The notes below the pieces were generated by a model. The model ran no database searches and was not told the DNA's origin. It was given only the letters and a program-made list of their open reading frames with translations. A program made the translations under genes and the position numbers. A stretch of 9,409 nucleotides of DNA from Candidatus Poribacteria bacterium (GTDB taxonomy: Bacteria; Poribacteria; WGA-4E; PCPOR2b): assembly GCA_027296925.1 (NCBI GenBank), contig JAPUIP010000052.1, forward strand, positions 1 through 9,409, given 5' to 3'. This document shows positions 1 through 6,887 of this stretch, one piece after another (the first letter of the stretch is position 1; every line of letters starts with the position of its first letter).

Positions 1-227
1 TCGGGGTTAATATCTGAAATATGCAGGAAGGCATGTTTTTCCACGCCGATGTCAACAAAAGCGATCTGCATGCCGGGGAGGACCGTTTCAACACGCCCTT
101 TATAGATGTTATTTAAAATATGTTCGGCATCCTTGCGTTCAATGTCAAACTCGGTCAGCACACCATCTTCAAGTATAGCACACCGGGTTTCGTACTCATC
201 GTCAGAAATGATAATCTCTTTTTGCAT
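1..227 (-). CDS. rng: Ribonuclease E/G family protein, N-terminal part (runs off the window)
   Basis: Only the first 75 codons are visible. The translation begins MQKEIIISDDEYETRCAILE and continues with NIYKGRVETVLPGMQIAFVD at about residues 40-59, then IGVEKHAFLH. This matches the opening of the RNase E/G family: a short N-terminal strand pair followed by the S1 RNA-binding domain with its conserved NIYKGRV and VLPGMQ(A)AFVDIG segments. Family members are endoribonucleases acting on rRNA precursors and mRNA in the cytoplasm. The ATG at 227-225 is preceded by GGAGG at 237-233 with 5 bases between, which fixes the start. The catalytic DNase I-like domain lies outside the window, so RNase E and RNase G cannot be separated; the short leader before S1 is compatible with either. 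The symbol is family-level. Confidence 0.9.
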   Translation of the reverse strand, partial: MQKEIIISDDEYETRCAILEDGVLTEFDIERKDAEHILNNIYKGRVETVLPGMQIAFVDIGVEKHAFLHISDINP

Positions 228-321
228 TGTCGCCTCCGTTTTGAAGTGCTAGGGGCAATCAAAATGCCAGGTCACAAGACTCACAATTGATTTATTGATG
301 GAGGCAACGAACAAAACAATC

Positions 322-349
322 AAGTTAAGAATAAAAAGCGATCTTTCAA
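322..349 (-). promoter_or_regulatory. Weak candidate promoter for the RNase E/G gene
   Basis: Reading the minus strand, TTGAAA (349-344) is followed after 16 bases by TAACTT (327-322), about 95 bases upstream of the RNase E/G start codon. The match to sigma70 boxes is moderate and the leader would be long. The rest of 228-658 shows no coding potential that I can support. Confidence 0.25.
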
Positions 350-588
350 TTTACACGGCGTATCCACTCCAGTAATTATCAACAATAATCGTCAAAACAC
401 AAGCTCATTTATGGCATTTCTGGACCTTCTTCAGATATTCACTGATTTGCAAATTCGTTGTACGATAGCTCCCAGAACATGTGCTGGGCTGGTTCATTAA
501 ACAGATGCTGGCAATAAAGAATGCCCACTGTCGTGGCAAGCTATATCGCTGTATCTCGCATAGCATTTTATACGACAACAAGGTCTAA

Positions 589-602
589 TCATGTTAACAT
601 GA
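589..602. promoter_or_regulatory. 14-bp perfect palindrome
   Basis: TCATGTTAACATGA is a perfect dyad with no spacer, in the noncoding gap between the RNase E/G gene and the porX-like gene. It has the size of a repressor operator, but no promoter with clear boxes overlaps it. A function is not demonstrated. Confidence 0.3.
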
Positions 603-658
603 CAACATGCATCGCAGTAGAGGGTTCATGTGTATTGAAAGATTGTGCTACCGTCTCG

Positions 659-776
659 TTAAGTTAAGTTCGAATTAAGTTATTCAAATTCGTTCATTCC
701 CCCTCACCCTGGCCCTCTTCCGCGAGGGGGTGAGGGTAATAGAGAGATACAGAGTCATTTTTCGAACTTACTTCAA
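659..776. repeat. 118-bp MITE/REP-like element with imperfect terminal inverted repeats and a central hairpin
   Basis: The left end TTAAGTTAAGTTCGAA (659-674) and the reverse complement of the right end (761-776) agree at 13 of 16 positions, including nine in a row (AAGTTCGAA). In the middle, CCCTCACCC (701-709) pairs perfectly with GGGTGAGGG (728-736), and inside it CCTC (714-717) pairs with GAGG (724-727) around a 6-base loop. The CCCCCTCACCCT motif recurs at about 8412-8423, so it belongs to a repeat family in this genome. The element encodes nothing. It lies 36 bases past the porX-like stop codon on the transcribed strand, so its hairpin could also end or protect that transcript; there is no T-run after the stem in that direction. 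Confidence 0.65.
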
Positions 777-811
777 TTCGCTTTGTCACTTGATATAATC
801 GGCTCAAAACC

Positions 812-2380
812 TTAGCTTTGTTCGCGCGGAGTCATTGTGATGACTGGTATGATCAATTCCCCAGTTGAGATACCTCCATGTTGGAATCCACCTCGAAACT
901 GTCGTGTGTATTCATTAAATTGATTCGGGTAAACGAAGTAATAATCTTCTTTTGCTATAATGTAGTTTTTACTTGAGCTTTCAGCCGGTAATCTATACTG
1001 CTTCGGATTGTCGATATAAATCGCTTGATCCATGTCGCACCCCAAACTCGTGCCCACTTTGAAACGAAGGCTTGTGGAAGTTTCACGATTCCCAAACGCT
1101 CTCGACGGTCGGTTACAGAGGACAGAGCCGTGATCTGATGTTAAGACGACAGTGGCATCTTGGGCCGCGACAATCTTCAGGATCTCGAAGAGCGCAGAGT
1201 GAGCAAACCACGATTTGGTCAGGGAGCGAAAGGCGGATTCATCCGGCGCAATCTGTTGAAGCACATCTGACTGCGAACGTTGGTGCGTCAAAATATCGAT
1301 GAAATTCACGACCAAAGCGGATAGACTAATCCGATCAAAGGAAGAGACCTGGCGTATGAACTCATTCCCACCTTTAACATCGAAGACCTTAAAATACCTT
1401 AATCCCGGCTTAAGTTTAATTCCGGCGCGTTGGAGTTTCTGCTGGAGGAGGTGTCTTTCGTACCGATTCGTACTGGTTTCATCCTCGGAGTCCTCCTGCC
1501 AGTATTGTGGAAATCTTTCAGCGATTTCTTGTGGAAAGAGCCCACTAAAGAGCGCATTACGCGAGTAGAGCGTCGCGCTGGGCAAAATCGAAAAATAGTA
1601 ATCCCGATCGATATAAAAATAGGGTTGAAGTAACGATTCAATTGCCATCCAATGATCGAGCCGCAGACAATCAACGACGATAAAATACACCGGGCGCTTT
1701 TCACGCAGATGGGGAATCACAAATTTATCGACCACATCAACAGACAGAGTCGGAGAATCCTCACCGCGTAACCAGCGGGTATAGTTTCCCTGTACATAAT
1801 TGGAAAATAGGGCGTTGCATTCCTTTTTTTGCTCTAGATGCGTTTCTTCAAGCCCCGTTTGTGCCAATTGATCAAACTCGAAATCCCATTCGAGTAATTT
1901 GAGATAAATCTCTGTCCACTTTCGCCAGTCGGGATTAGATTCTTTGGCGGCTCGGATCTGATTGAAATCCTGGGTATAGTTAAGTGGAACCTGCCCTTCA
2001 ATAATCTTCGTCTGATCCAACACGCGCCTCAATGTTGAATCGATCTGGGCAATGCCAATGGGCTTCATCAGAAAGTCGCTAATACGCTTCCCCAGCGCTT
2101 CATTGACTAACTGATCATCGCTGTTTTGTGTGACCATGATGACGGGTAAGATCGGGGCAATTTCGCGGATCTGGTCGAGCGTTGTCATCCCATCTTGCCC
2201 TGGCATCACTTGATCTAGCAGAACTGCATCGTAATGGGATTCTTTGAGTAACGAAATTCCGTCGGCGCCATTGGAAACCGGCGTCACTTCGTAAGACTTC
2301 TCGCGCAGGAACAGGATGTGGGGCTGGAGGGCATCAATTTCGTCATCAATCCATAAGATTTTATGCGCGATGTTTTGCAC
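812..2380 (-). CDS. porX: PorX-like response regulator: receiver domain fused to a PglZ/alkaline-phosphatase-superfamily domain
   Basis: The 522-residue protein has a CheY-like receiver at about residues 6-125: acidic pocket D12/D13/E14, phospho-acceptor D56 (VLLDQVMPG), T84 and K106 (FLMKPIG). A helical linker follows, then a PglZ domain at about 225-520 with motifs VVDCLRLDHW (D237, D242), LPSATLYSR (T270, position of the nucleophile), NFIDIL (359-364), TSDHG (D416, H417) and FQHGGIS (H501). This order and these motifs match PorX, the regulator of type IX secretion in Bacteroidota, in which phosphorylation of the receiver controls a zinc-dependent phosphodiesterase domain. The start is a GTG at 2380-2378, one base past the kinase stop codon, preceded by a run of Gs that can serve as ribosome-binding site; nearby ATGs are out of frame. 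No type IX secretion genes are visible, so the regulated process here is unknown. Confidence 0.9.
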   Translation of the reverse strand: MQNIAHKILWIDDEIDALQPHILFLREKSYEVTPVSNGADGISLLKESHYDAVLLDQVMPGQDGMTTLDQIREIAPILPVIMVTQNSDDQLVNEALGKRISDFLMKPIGIAQIDSTLRRVLDQTKIIEGQVPLNYTQDFNQIRAAKESNPDWRKWTEIYLKLLEWDFEFDQLAQTGLEETHLEQKKECNALFSNYVQGNYTRWLRGEDSPTLSVDVVDKFVIPHLREKRPVYFIVVDCLRLDHWMAIESLLQPYFYIDRDYYFSILPSATLYSRNALFSGLFPQEIAERFPQYWQEDSEDETSTNRYERHLLQQKLQRAGIKLKPGLRYFKVFDVKGGNEFIRQVSSFDRISLSALVVNFIDILTHQRSQSDVLQQIAPDESAFRSLTKSWFAHSALFEILKIVAAQDATVVLTSDHGSVLCNRPSRAFGNRETSTSLRFKVGTSLGCDMDQAIYIDNPKQYRLPAESSSKNYIIAKEDYYFVYPNQFNEYTRQFRGGFQHGGISTGELIIPVITMTPREQS

Positions 2381-2381
2381 A

Positions 2382-3965
2382 TCATCCCCCTTTCTTCCTC
2401 TCTTCCAATCTCATTTTCCGTGAATGATGAAGTGAACCTTTCAGCAAAATTCCCTCGGCTTTTTCATCCATAAATGGCTCCACGGGCAATACAATTTCAA
2501 AGGTTGTTCCCTCTCGACCGGTTTCCACTAACCGAATCTGTCCATGATGATACTCTTCAACAATTCGCTTAACCAGTGTCAAGCCGAGACCCCAGCCGTG
2601 CTTTTTGGTTGTCATGCCCGGCTGAAAGATCTTCGGACGATCTTTTCGTGCAATTCCTTTCCCGTTATCCTTGTACTCAATTGTGATTTGAGCCCGCTTT
2701 GCCCAGATTGGCTGATTCAGTCGCGGATCGATTTCAATGACGCCGGTCTCTTTGTCAATCGCATCCAACGAGTTCCGAATCAGATTTTCAAAAACCCATT
2801 GCAACAGATCTCCATTTGCAAAAATCTCAGGAAGTTCACGAGATACAACGCGAATTTCAACCGGTGTACTTCGATTGGGCAAGCGTTTTTGAAAGTAGGC
2901 GACGACATCACCGATAACGGTGTTTATGTCGATCCACGTTTTCTGCGGTTGGGCGCCAATTCTACCGAAACGCGCGGTAATGTTCTGTAGTCGAGCCAGA
3001 TCACCCTGCATACTGGCATAGATTTCGGCTGTCGCTTCGTCTTCCTTTTGCTTGTGACGTTCGGCTAATAACTCAACCCAACCCATCAGTGACGAGATCG
3101 GTGTGCCCAGTTGATGCGCTGTCTCTTTTGCCAATCCTCCCCAGATCGACGCCTGTTCACAGGCTTTTATCCGTCGATAGCTCAGAAAGCCGACAATCAA
3201 AAATGTCGAAAATACGGCAGCCAAGACGAGCGGCATCATGATAATGCCATAATCAGGAGTCACCTCGTAATACAGATATCCCTGACGCAGGTCGAGATTG
3301 GCTTGCAATGGAAAAACACGACCCTGAACTTTAGACGTGCGAATAAGCCCTTTCGCCCGTGCGTACTGCTCCGGCGTTGCCTCTGCCGCTTTAATCAACT
3401 GACCCCAGATCTGCCACTTTTGGGGTCTATCATTCAGATCCGTAATCACAAAGGGGGTCTGATCGATCGCCTTTGCGTCTGCTTCGCCATAGTAGTAATA
3501 TCCAGAGATCTCGTGACCTTCGAGCGTGTAATGGATCAGCTTCGGTTCTTTGGTCTTCTTCTTCATCCGTTCCAGAGTTGTCTGGAGCTTTGATTCCTCA
3601 GCAGGAGAGAGCGGTAACTCGGCATCAATCTTACTCTCAATTGCTTCATCAATGCGCCTGGCGATAATAATCCGCTCATCCTTGGCATCCGTGATGATGA
3701 ATGAGAGACGGCTGTCACTCAACAGTTCCTTGATAATTTGATTCAATTGGTCCTGGAGCCGCCTGTCGCTGACACCCGGAAGTTCACCTGCAAGGTCTGC
3801 CAATGTTGGCACCATCCCAACCAAGTTTCGATTTTGTTGGAGAATCTGTCTGGTGTAAAACACAAAGGCAAGTGAGAGGATAAGAAGCCCAATGATGAAG
3901 TAGGTAAGCAGAAAATTGGAGGCAGTGTAGCCGGTGGGAACAGTCCTTCGACGCGTGAAAAACAT
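2382..3965 (-). CDS. Membrane-bound sensor histidine kinase, probable partner of the PorX-like regulator
   Basis: The 527-residue protein has one membrane helix near residues 17-38, a sensor region of about 200 residues outside the membrane, a second helix near 239-262, then a cytoplasmic kinase core. The phospho-accepting H284 sits in KETAHQLGTPISSLMGW, the HisKA variant common in Bacteroidota kinases. The ATP-binding domain shows the N box ENLIRNSLDAID (N394, N398), G1 box DNGKGI (433-438), F box IFQPGMTTK (446-454) and G2 box GWGLGL (457-462). The last ~30 residues are a basic tail beyond the usual kinase end. The sensor region resembles no ligand-binding fold that I can name. The stop codon TGA (2384-2382) is followed after one base by the regulator's GTG, so the two are translationally coupled. 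By motif type and pairing it corresponds to PorY, but orthology needs a tree. Confidence 0.9.
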   Translation of the reverse strand: MFFTRRRTVPTGYTASNFLLTYFIIGLLILSLAFVFYTRQILQQNRNLVGMVPTLADLAGELPGVSDRRLQDQLNQIIKELLSDSRLSFIITDAKDERIIIARRIDEAIESKIDAELPLSPAEESKLQTTLERMKKKTKEPKLIHYTLEGHEISGYYYYGEADAKAIDQTPFVITDLNDRPQKWQIWGQLIKAAEATPEQYARAKGLIRTSKVQGRVFPLQANLDLRQGYLYYEVTPDYGIIMMPLVLAAVFSTFLIVGFLSYRRIKACEQASIWGGLAKETAHQLGTPISSLMGWVELLAERHKQKEDEATAEIYASMQGDLARLQNITARFGRIGAQPQKTWIDINTVIGDVVAYFQKRLPNRSTPVEIRVVSRELPEIFANGDLLQWVFENLIRNSLDAIDKETGVIEIDPRLNQPIWAKRAQITIEYKDNGKGIARKDRPKIFQPGMTTKKHGWGLGLTLVKRIVEEYHHGQIRLVETGREGTTFEIVLPVEPFMDEKAEGILLKGSLHHSRKMRLEERKKGG

Positions 3966-3969
3966 CTAT

Positions 3970-4058
3970 TTGCCCCAATCAAAAGCGCTAAAGATTTGCC
4001 AGTATTGTATCAGACAATGTATCGAAAGTCAAGAACTCGTTTTGCCGAATTGGGGCAA
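3970..4058. repeat. 10-bp inverted repeat bracketing the kinase promoter
   Basis: TTGCCCCAAT at 3970-3979 is the exact reverse complement of ATTGGGGCAA at 4049-4058. The two copies lie on either side of the -35/-10 boxes of the kinase operon. A second, shorter inverted repeat, CGAATTG (4046-4052) with CAATTCG (4067-4073), overlaps the upstream copy. Spaced operator half-sites allowing a repression loop are one reading; chance is another. Confidence 0.4.
4004..4032 (-). promoter_or_regulatory. Sigma70-type promoter of the kinase-porX operon
   Basis: On the minus strand TTGACT (4032-4027) and TACAAT (4009-4004) are separated by exactly 17 bases; each box differs from consensus at one position. 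Transcription would start near 3997, giving a leader of about 30 bases before the kinase ATG at 3965-3963. This is the best promoter match in the window. Confidence 0.75.
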
Positions 4059-4254
4059 TTGTATCACAATTCGATGCAGACTGGCACGATTTTTGTTGCG
4101 TGTGTCACGACGACTTTTATCCAATTTTCCATCGCTCCCGCGCGTTACCTCTCTTGCTCCCTTCGCGGCGCCATCGTGCAAATCCGCGTCAGCAGTGAGA
4201 CTGAGGCACATCATAACAAGATGAGATTTCCCTCTTTGGCGGGCGTTTTCCATC

Positions 4255-4283
4255 TTGAACACTTGGCGTAAGTGTGAGATAAT
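4255..4283 (+). promoter_or_regulatory. Candidate promoter of the metallophosphoesterase gene
   Basis: TTGAAC (4255-4260) and GATAAT (4278-4283) are 17 bases apart. The -10 box differs from consensus at one position and the -35 box at two. The leader to the ATG at 4402 would be about 110 bases. The promoter faces away from the kinase promoter, so 3966-4401 is a divergent control region; I see no gene in it. Confidence 0.5.
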
Positions 4284-4401
4284 ATTTGTGCTTGCGTCGA
4301 TGTAGACTATCCTAAGTCCAGCCCCGCGAGATTTCCAAAGTGGGTTCAGACTTTGTAGACAAGATGGCAACCATCATAACGCATTGAGGGCGTCGAAGGA
4401 T

Positions 4402-5475
4402 ATGATTGACAGGAATGACTTTCGTTTATGGGTGGCCGGTTGTTCTCATGTGGGCACAGATCTTCGCGTCTCTGGCAGGGAAAGTCTTGCTGACGCGATT
4501 CGTCAGACTGAGCAGGGCGGCAGCGATGGCGGCCCCCTTTTCGAATGGGATATTGCGTTACATCTGGGGGACCTATCCGGCAGCCAAACGCCGCCCCAGG
4601 ACGAAGAGGGCCGGGAAGTCGTTCGCCAGTTTGCCGCCTCCCAAAAACATCCGAGGGAGCATTTTTACAACATCGTAGGCAATCACGACGCGAGCGGCCC
4701 TGATGAGCCGTGTCAATGGTGGTTTCGCAAGTGGGTTGACCCCACCGGCGAAAACACCGAGCATTCTGCCGTACACCCGGGCAAGCGCCCCTATGCGATA
4801 GTGGGCACATGGGAGCGGTACACCTTTCGTGTGGGCAATCTCCTCTTTCTGATGATGAGCGACCGAAACGATGGCGGCCCGCCAATTGGCCGTGGTGCTC
4901 AAGGCGGATACCCGGCCGGAGCGGTGACCGACGAAACCTTTGCGTGGTGGCGGCGGATGGTGGCGGACAACCCGGATACGATTATCCTTTCTGCGCACCA
5001 TCACATGCTCAAAGAAACGACGGTCGCGTCTGGCCCATGGGAGGGATTTGTAAAGGACGCGCACGGCCAGTGGAAATCCCACTATCACGGCTATTTCCCG
5101 GACGGTGGACCGGAGGGCGCCTCCTACCTCTATTTTGTGGGGGGTAAGCCCGATGCTCAGGCTTTTGAGAGCTATCTTGCTGAACACCCAGGCGCCATAG
5201 ACATGTGGCTTGGTTCACATACGCATACCCATCCTGACGACCAGAGAGGTGGTCGAGGCCACATTGAGCAGAAGTGGGAAGTGAACTTCATCAACGTCGC
5301 AGCCCTTACCCACCATCATGGGAGGTTGAGTACACCGATGAGTCGTCTGCTCACATTTACCAATGGCAGCGACACGGTCAGAGTTCAGTGCTATCTGCAT
5401 ACGTCGGACTACGCGCCGCAAGGGTGGTATGCTCCCGCCGAGCGCGTCCTCCGACTCAGCAAGCCGTTCCAATAA
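4402..5475 (+). CDS. Calcineurin-like metallophosphoesterase family protein
   Basis: The 357-residue protein carries the metal-site motifs of the calcineurin-like phosphoesterase fold in order: GCSHVG (13-18), GDLSG (57-61), GNHDA (93-97), AHHHM (198-202) and GSHTHTH (271-277). These families hydrolyse phosphomono- or diesters at a two-metal centre. The usual first motif is D-x-H; here the residue two before H16 is cysteine (C14), so one expected aspartate ligand is missing or replaced. No signal peptide or membrane helix is seen, so a cytoplasmic location is likely. I chose the ATG at 4402 over an in-frame TTG at 4384 because GAGGG (4386-4390) lies 11 bases before the ATG, whereas nothing resembling a ribosome-binding site precedes the TTG. 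The substrate cannot be read from the sequence. It is transcribed away from the kinase operon and no gene is obviously co-transcribed with it. Confidence 0.85.
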   Translation: MIDRNDFRLWVAGCSHVGTDLRVSGRESLADAIRQTEQGGSDGGPLFEWDIALHLGDLSGSQTPPQDEEGREVVRQFAASQKHPREHFYNIVGNHDASGPDEPCQWWFRKWVDPTGENTEHSAVHPGKRPYAIVGTWERYTFRVGNLLFLMMSDRNDGGPPIGRGAQGGYPAGAVTDETFAWWRRMVADNPDTIILSAHHHMLKETTVASGPWEGFVKDAHGQWKSHYHGYFPDGGPEGASYLYFVGGKPDAQAFESYLAEHPGAIDMWLGSHTHTHPDDQRGGRGHIEQKWEVNFINVAALTHHHGRLSTPMSRLLTFTNGSDTVRVQCYLHTSDYAPQGWYAPAERVLRLSKPFQ

Positions 5476-5477
5476 TG

Positions 5478-5523
5478 AATGACTCAGTGCACCTCTGAAC
5501 GGCGATGATTTGCTGAGTCACTC
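5478..5523. repeat. Inverted repeat just after the metallophosphoesterase stop
   Basis: TGACTCAG (5480-5487) pairs exactly with CTGAGTCA (5513-5520), with a 25-base loop, and two outer pairs continue after one mismatch. It begins five bases after the stop codon. The loop is long and no T-run follows, so it is a poor intrinsic terminator; an RNA-end stabilising hairpin or protein site are alternatives. Confidence 0.4.
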
Positions 5524-5614
5524 GAGCATTTAATTAACAAAAATGTCGGGACAGAAGTGAGTGTTAGCTTGCTTTTTGGCGTGGAGGTACCTTTTGTCTG
5601 TAAACAAATACTAA

Positions 5615-5643
5615 TTGACAACCGATAGAAAACGTGGTGGATT
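5615..5643 (+). promoter_or_regulatory. Orphan promoter-like sequence before a broken gene
   Basis: A perfect -35 box TTGACA (5615-5620) is followed after 17 bases by TGGATT (5638-5643), a poor -10 box with three matches. It points at the short frame starting at 5698, which has a good Shine-Dalgarno sequence, so it may be what is left of the control region of a deleted gene. Confidence 0.3.
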
Positions 5644-5697
5644 TGGTACTGTATCGCTGACGAAATGAAGAGCTCTGAAGAAATAGGGGAGGACGTC

Positions 5698-5853
5698 ATG
5701 GTTGATGAAATGTCAGTTGATTCTGTTGAAAAATTACCCGAGGCAATCAAGTTGACTTCTTTACGGCTTACGTGTTTCCGGCGGGCTCCCGAATCAGCCT
5801 CACCATCACCAGCAGTGACTTTCCGCGTATCCTACCGCATCCAAACACGCTAG
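5698..5853 (+). pseudogene. Short reading frame with a strong ribosome-binding site, probably a truncated 5' gene end
   Basis: GGGGAGG at 5686-5692 lies five bases before an ATG at 5698, which is among the best initiation signals in the window. The frame begins MVDEMSVDSVEKLPEAIKL and has plausible coding character for about 18-20 codons. After roughly 5760 it runs out of frame through the hydrolase remnant that is read in the next frame, and it stops after 51 codons. The likely reading is an authentic gene start joined by deletion to the tail of another gene. I do not recognise the N-terminal residues. A genuine 51-residue peptide is possible but less likely. Confidence 0.35.
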
Positions 5854-5954
5854 CGGCGCCATGGTCAGACACCACATCTCTCCCCGCACGCAACGCCGTG
5901 CATCATGGCAAAGGCGCGCTGTCATGTCTGAAATTGCCGGTGATTGAATTTTAA
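5763..5954 (+). pseudogene. C-terminal remnant of a CocE/NonD-type hydrolase (X-Pro dipeptidyl-peptidase C-terminal domain)
   Basis: The frame read from 5763 gives TAYVFPAGSRISLTITSSDF, then PRILPHPNT, and ends with ARNAVHHG and LKLPVIEF before TAA at 5952-5954. This reproduces the tail of CocE/NonD serine hydrolases, whose C-terminal jelly-roll domain has the pattern F-x-G-H-R-I-x-(V/L)-x-I-S-S-S-x-F-P-R, then N-P-N-T, then a (Q/N)-x-V-x-H segment and a closing LxLPVI. The catalytic alpha/beta-hydrolase domain, several hundred residues, is absent, and an in-frame TGA at 5727 closes the frame upstream, so this is a fragment without hydrolase activity. It converges on the isomerase gene, whose stop codon is only eight bases away. 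Confidence 0.7.
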
Positions 5955-5962
5955 CGCGGCTT

Positions 5963-6850
5963 CTACCCCAGCCCGACTTCGCGCAGATACGCACGGGTTC
6001 CCTTGGCGATGGGCAACGGTTTGTCGAACGGAGCGGGATAGATGTCCTGTTCGACGATGGCAAAACCGTCGTAATCGATCTCACGCAACACATCGCGGAA
6101 GGCAAGAAAATCCACCGCGCCCTTGGACGGTTCACAGAACATATCCATGCCTACAGCGGTGGCAAACGGAATCCCCTCGGCTTCAACGCGCCGCTGTATC
6201 TCTGTATCCACATTTTTCAGATGCAAGTAGGGAATGCGCCGGTGATGCTGTCGCATAAAGCGGATCGGGTCGCCACCACGATACGCATGATGACCGGTAT
6301 CGAAGCAGATTGATACGCGGGCGGGGTCGGTCTGTTCAAGGAAAGCCTCGATCTGATCTTCGTATTCCACGTGCGTTTCCGCGTGAGGATGGAATACCAG
6401 GCGCAGACCGAACCGGTCAGACACGAGCTCGGCGACTTTATGTGTGGTATCGATCAGCCGCTTCCAGCCGTCCTTGTCAAGACGCTTGGGCGCGGTGGGC
6501 TCTCCCGTAAATAGGTCGGAATAGGTGTCATCGATGAGGACGAAAAATCCAGCTCCCAAAGCCGCGAGCAATTCGCCTGCACCCAGTACCTGTCTTTCCA
6601 AGTCGGGCCATACCGACGGTGCCTCAAGCGGCTCCATGGCGAAACTCGCCGATGCCCGCAAACCGCGCCCATCCAGTTCACGGCGCAACGTATCGAGATC
6701 GGGCGGGAGATAGCCGTGGGGGCCCAGCTCGATCCATTCGTAGCCGGCTTCGGCGACTTCATCCAAAAAGCGTTGCCAGGGGGGCTGCTTGGGGTCGTCC
6801 GAAAACCAGACGCCCCAGGAAACGGGCGCGCTGCCAATTTTTACATTCAT
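5963..6850 (-). CDS. Sugar phosphate isomerase/epimerase family protein (TIM barrel, inosose dehydratase IolE-like)
   Basis: The 295-residue protein begins MNVKIGSAPVSWGVWF, the opening typical of IolE-type members of the xylose isomerase-like TIM-barrel superfamily. Barrel-strand motifs follow in order: WIELGPHGYLP (39-49), FFVLIDD (102-108), LVFHPHAETH (151-160), ICFDTGHH (181-188), YLHLKNVD (208-215) and FAIVEQD (263-269). The acidic and histidine residues E41, H154, D184, H187, H210 and E267 are candidates for the divalent-metal and substrate site. Relatives interconvert or dehydrate keto-sugars and inositol derivatives in the cytoplasm; the substrate here is not known. I chose the ATG at 6850 because AGGAGG lies about 11 bases upstream of it and is inside the coding part of the longer alternative that starts at 6904. 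It is the last gene of a minus-strand cluster with the PhyH-family gene. Confidence 0.85.
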   Translation of the reverse strand: MNVKIGSAPVSWGVWFSDDPKQPPWQRFLDEVAEAGYEWIELGPHGYLPPDLDTLRRELDGRGLRASASFAMEPLEAPSVWPDLERQVLGAGELLAALGAGFFVLIDDTYSDLFTGEPTAPKRLDKDGWKRLIDTTHKVAELVSDRFGLRLVFHPHAETHVEYEDQIEAFLEQTDPARVSICFDTGHHAYRGGDPIRFMRQHHRRIPYLHLKNVDTEIQRRVEAEGIPFATAVGMDMFCEPSKGAVDFLAFRDVLREIDYDGFAIVEQDIYPAPFDKPLPIAKGTRAYLREVGLG

Positions 6851-6887
6851 AATCTGACGGACCTCCTCAATTTTCATTGCGTAGACG

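Noticed and set aside
405..497. 30-residue minus-strand frame starting MNQPSTCSGS
   Set aside because: The end (EYLKKVQKCHK) looks coding-like, but there is no ribosome-binding site, no family match that I can name, and the length is within chance expectation.
812..2380. PglZ domain as a sign of a BREX phage-defence system
   Set aside because: The PglZ domain is fused to a receiver domain and coupled to a histidine kinase, the PorX architecture. No BrxA, BrxB, BrxC, PglX or BrxL genes are next to it. The methyltransferase-type gene at 8808 is 5 kb away, has an N-terminal nuclease and is separated by unrelated genes.
2544..3593. Plus-strand frames opposite the histidine kinase
   Set aside because: The kinase H, N, G1, F and G2 boxes are all read on the minus strand; the opposite frames are Cys-rich and motif-free.
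4384..4401. TTG start extending the metallophosphoesterase by six residues
   Set aside because: No ribosome-binding site precedes it, and the GAGGG just after it fits initiation at the ATG at 4402.
4346..5218. Several minus-strand frames opposite the metallophosphoesterase
   Set aside because: They are shadows of a GC-rich gene: Arg/Pro-rich translations without motifs, whereas the plus strand carries all five metal-site motifs.
5484..5750. 88-residue minus-strand reading frame
   Set aside because: Composition is dominated by Ser, Thr and Ile with no domain pattern. It overlaps the promoter-like and ribosome-binding sequences on the other strand and has no start signal.
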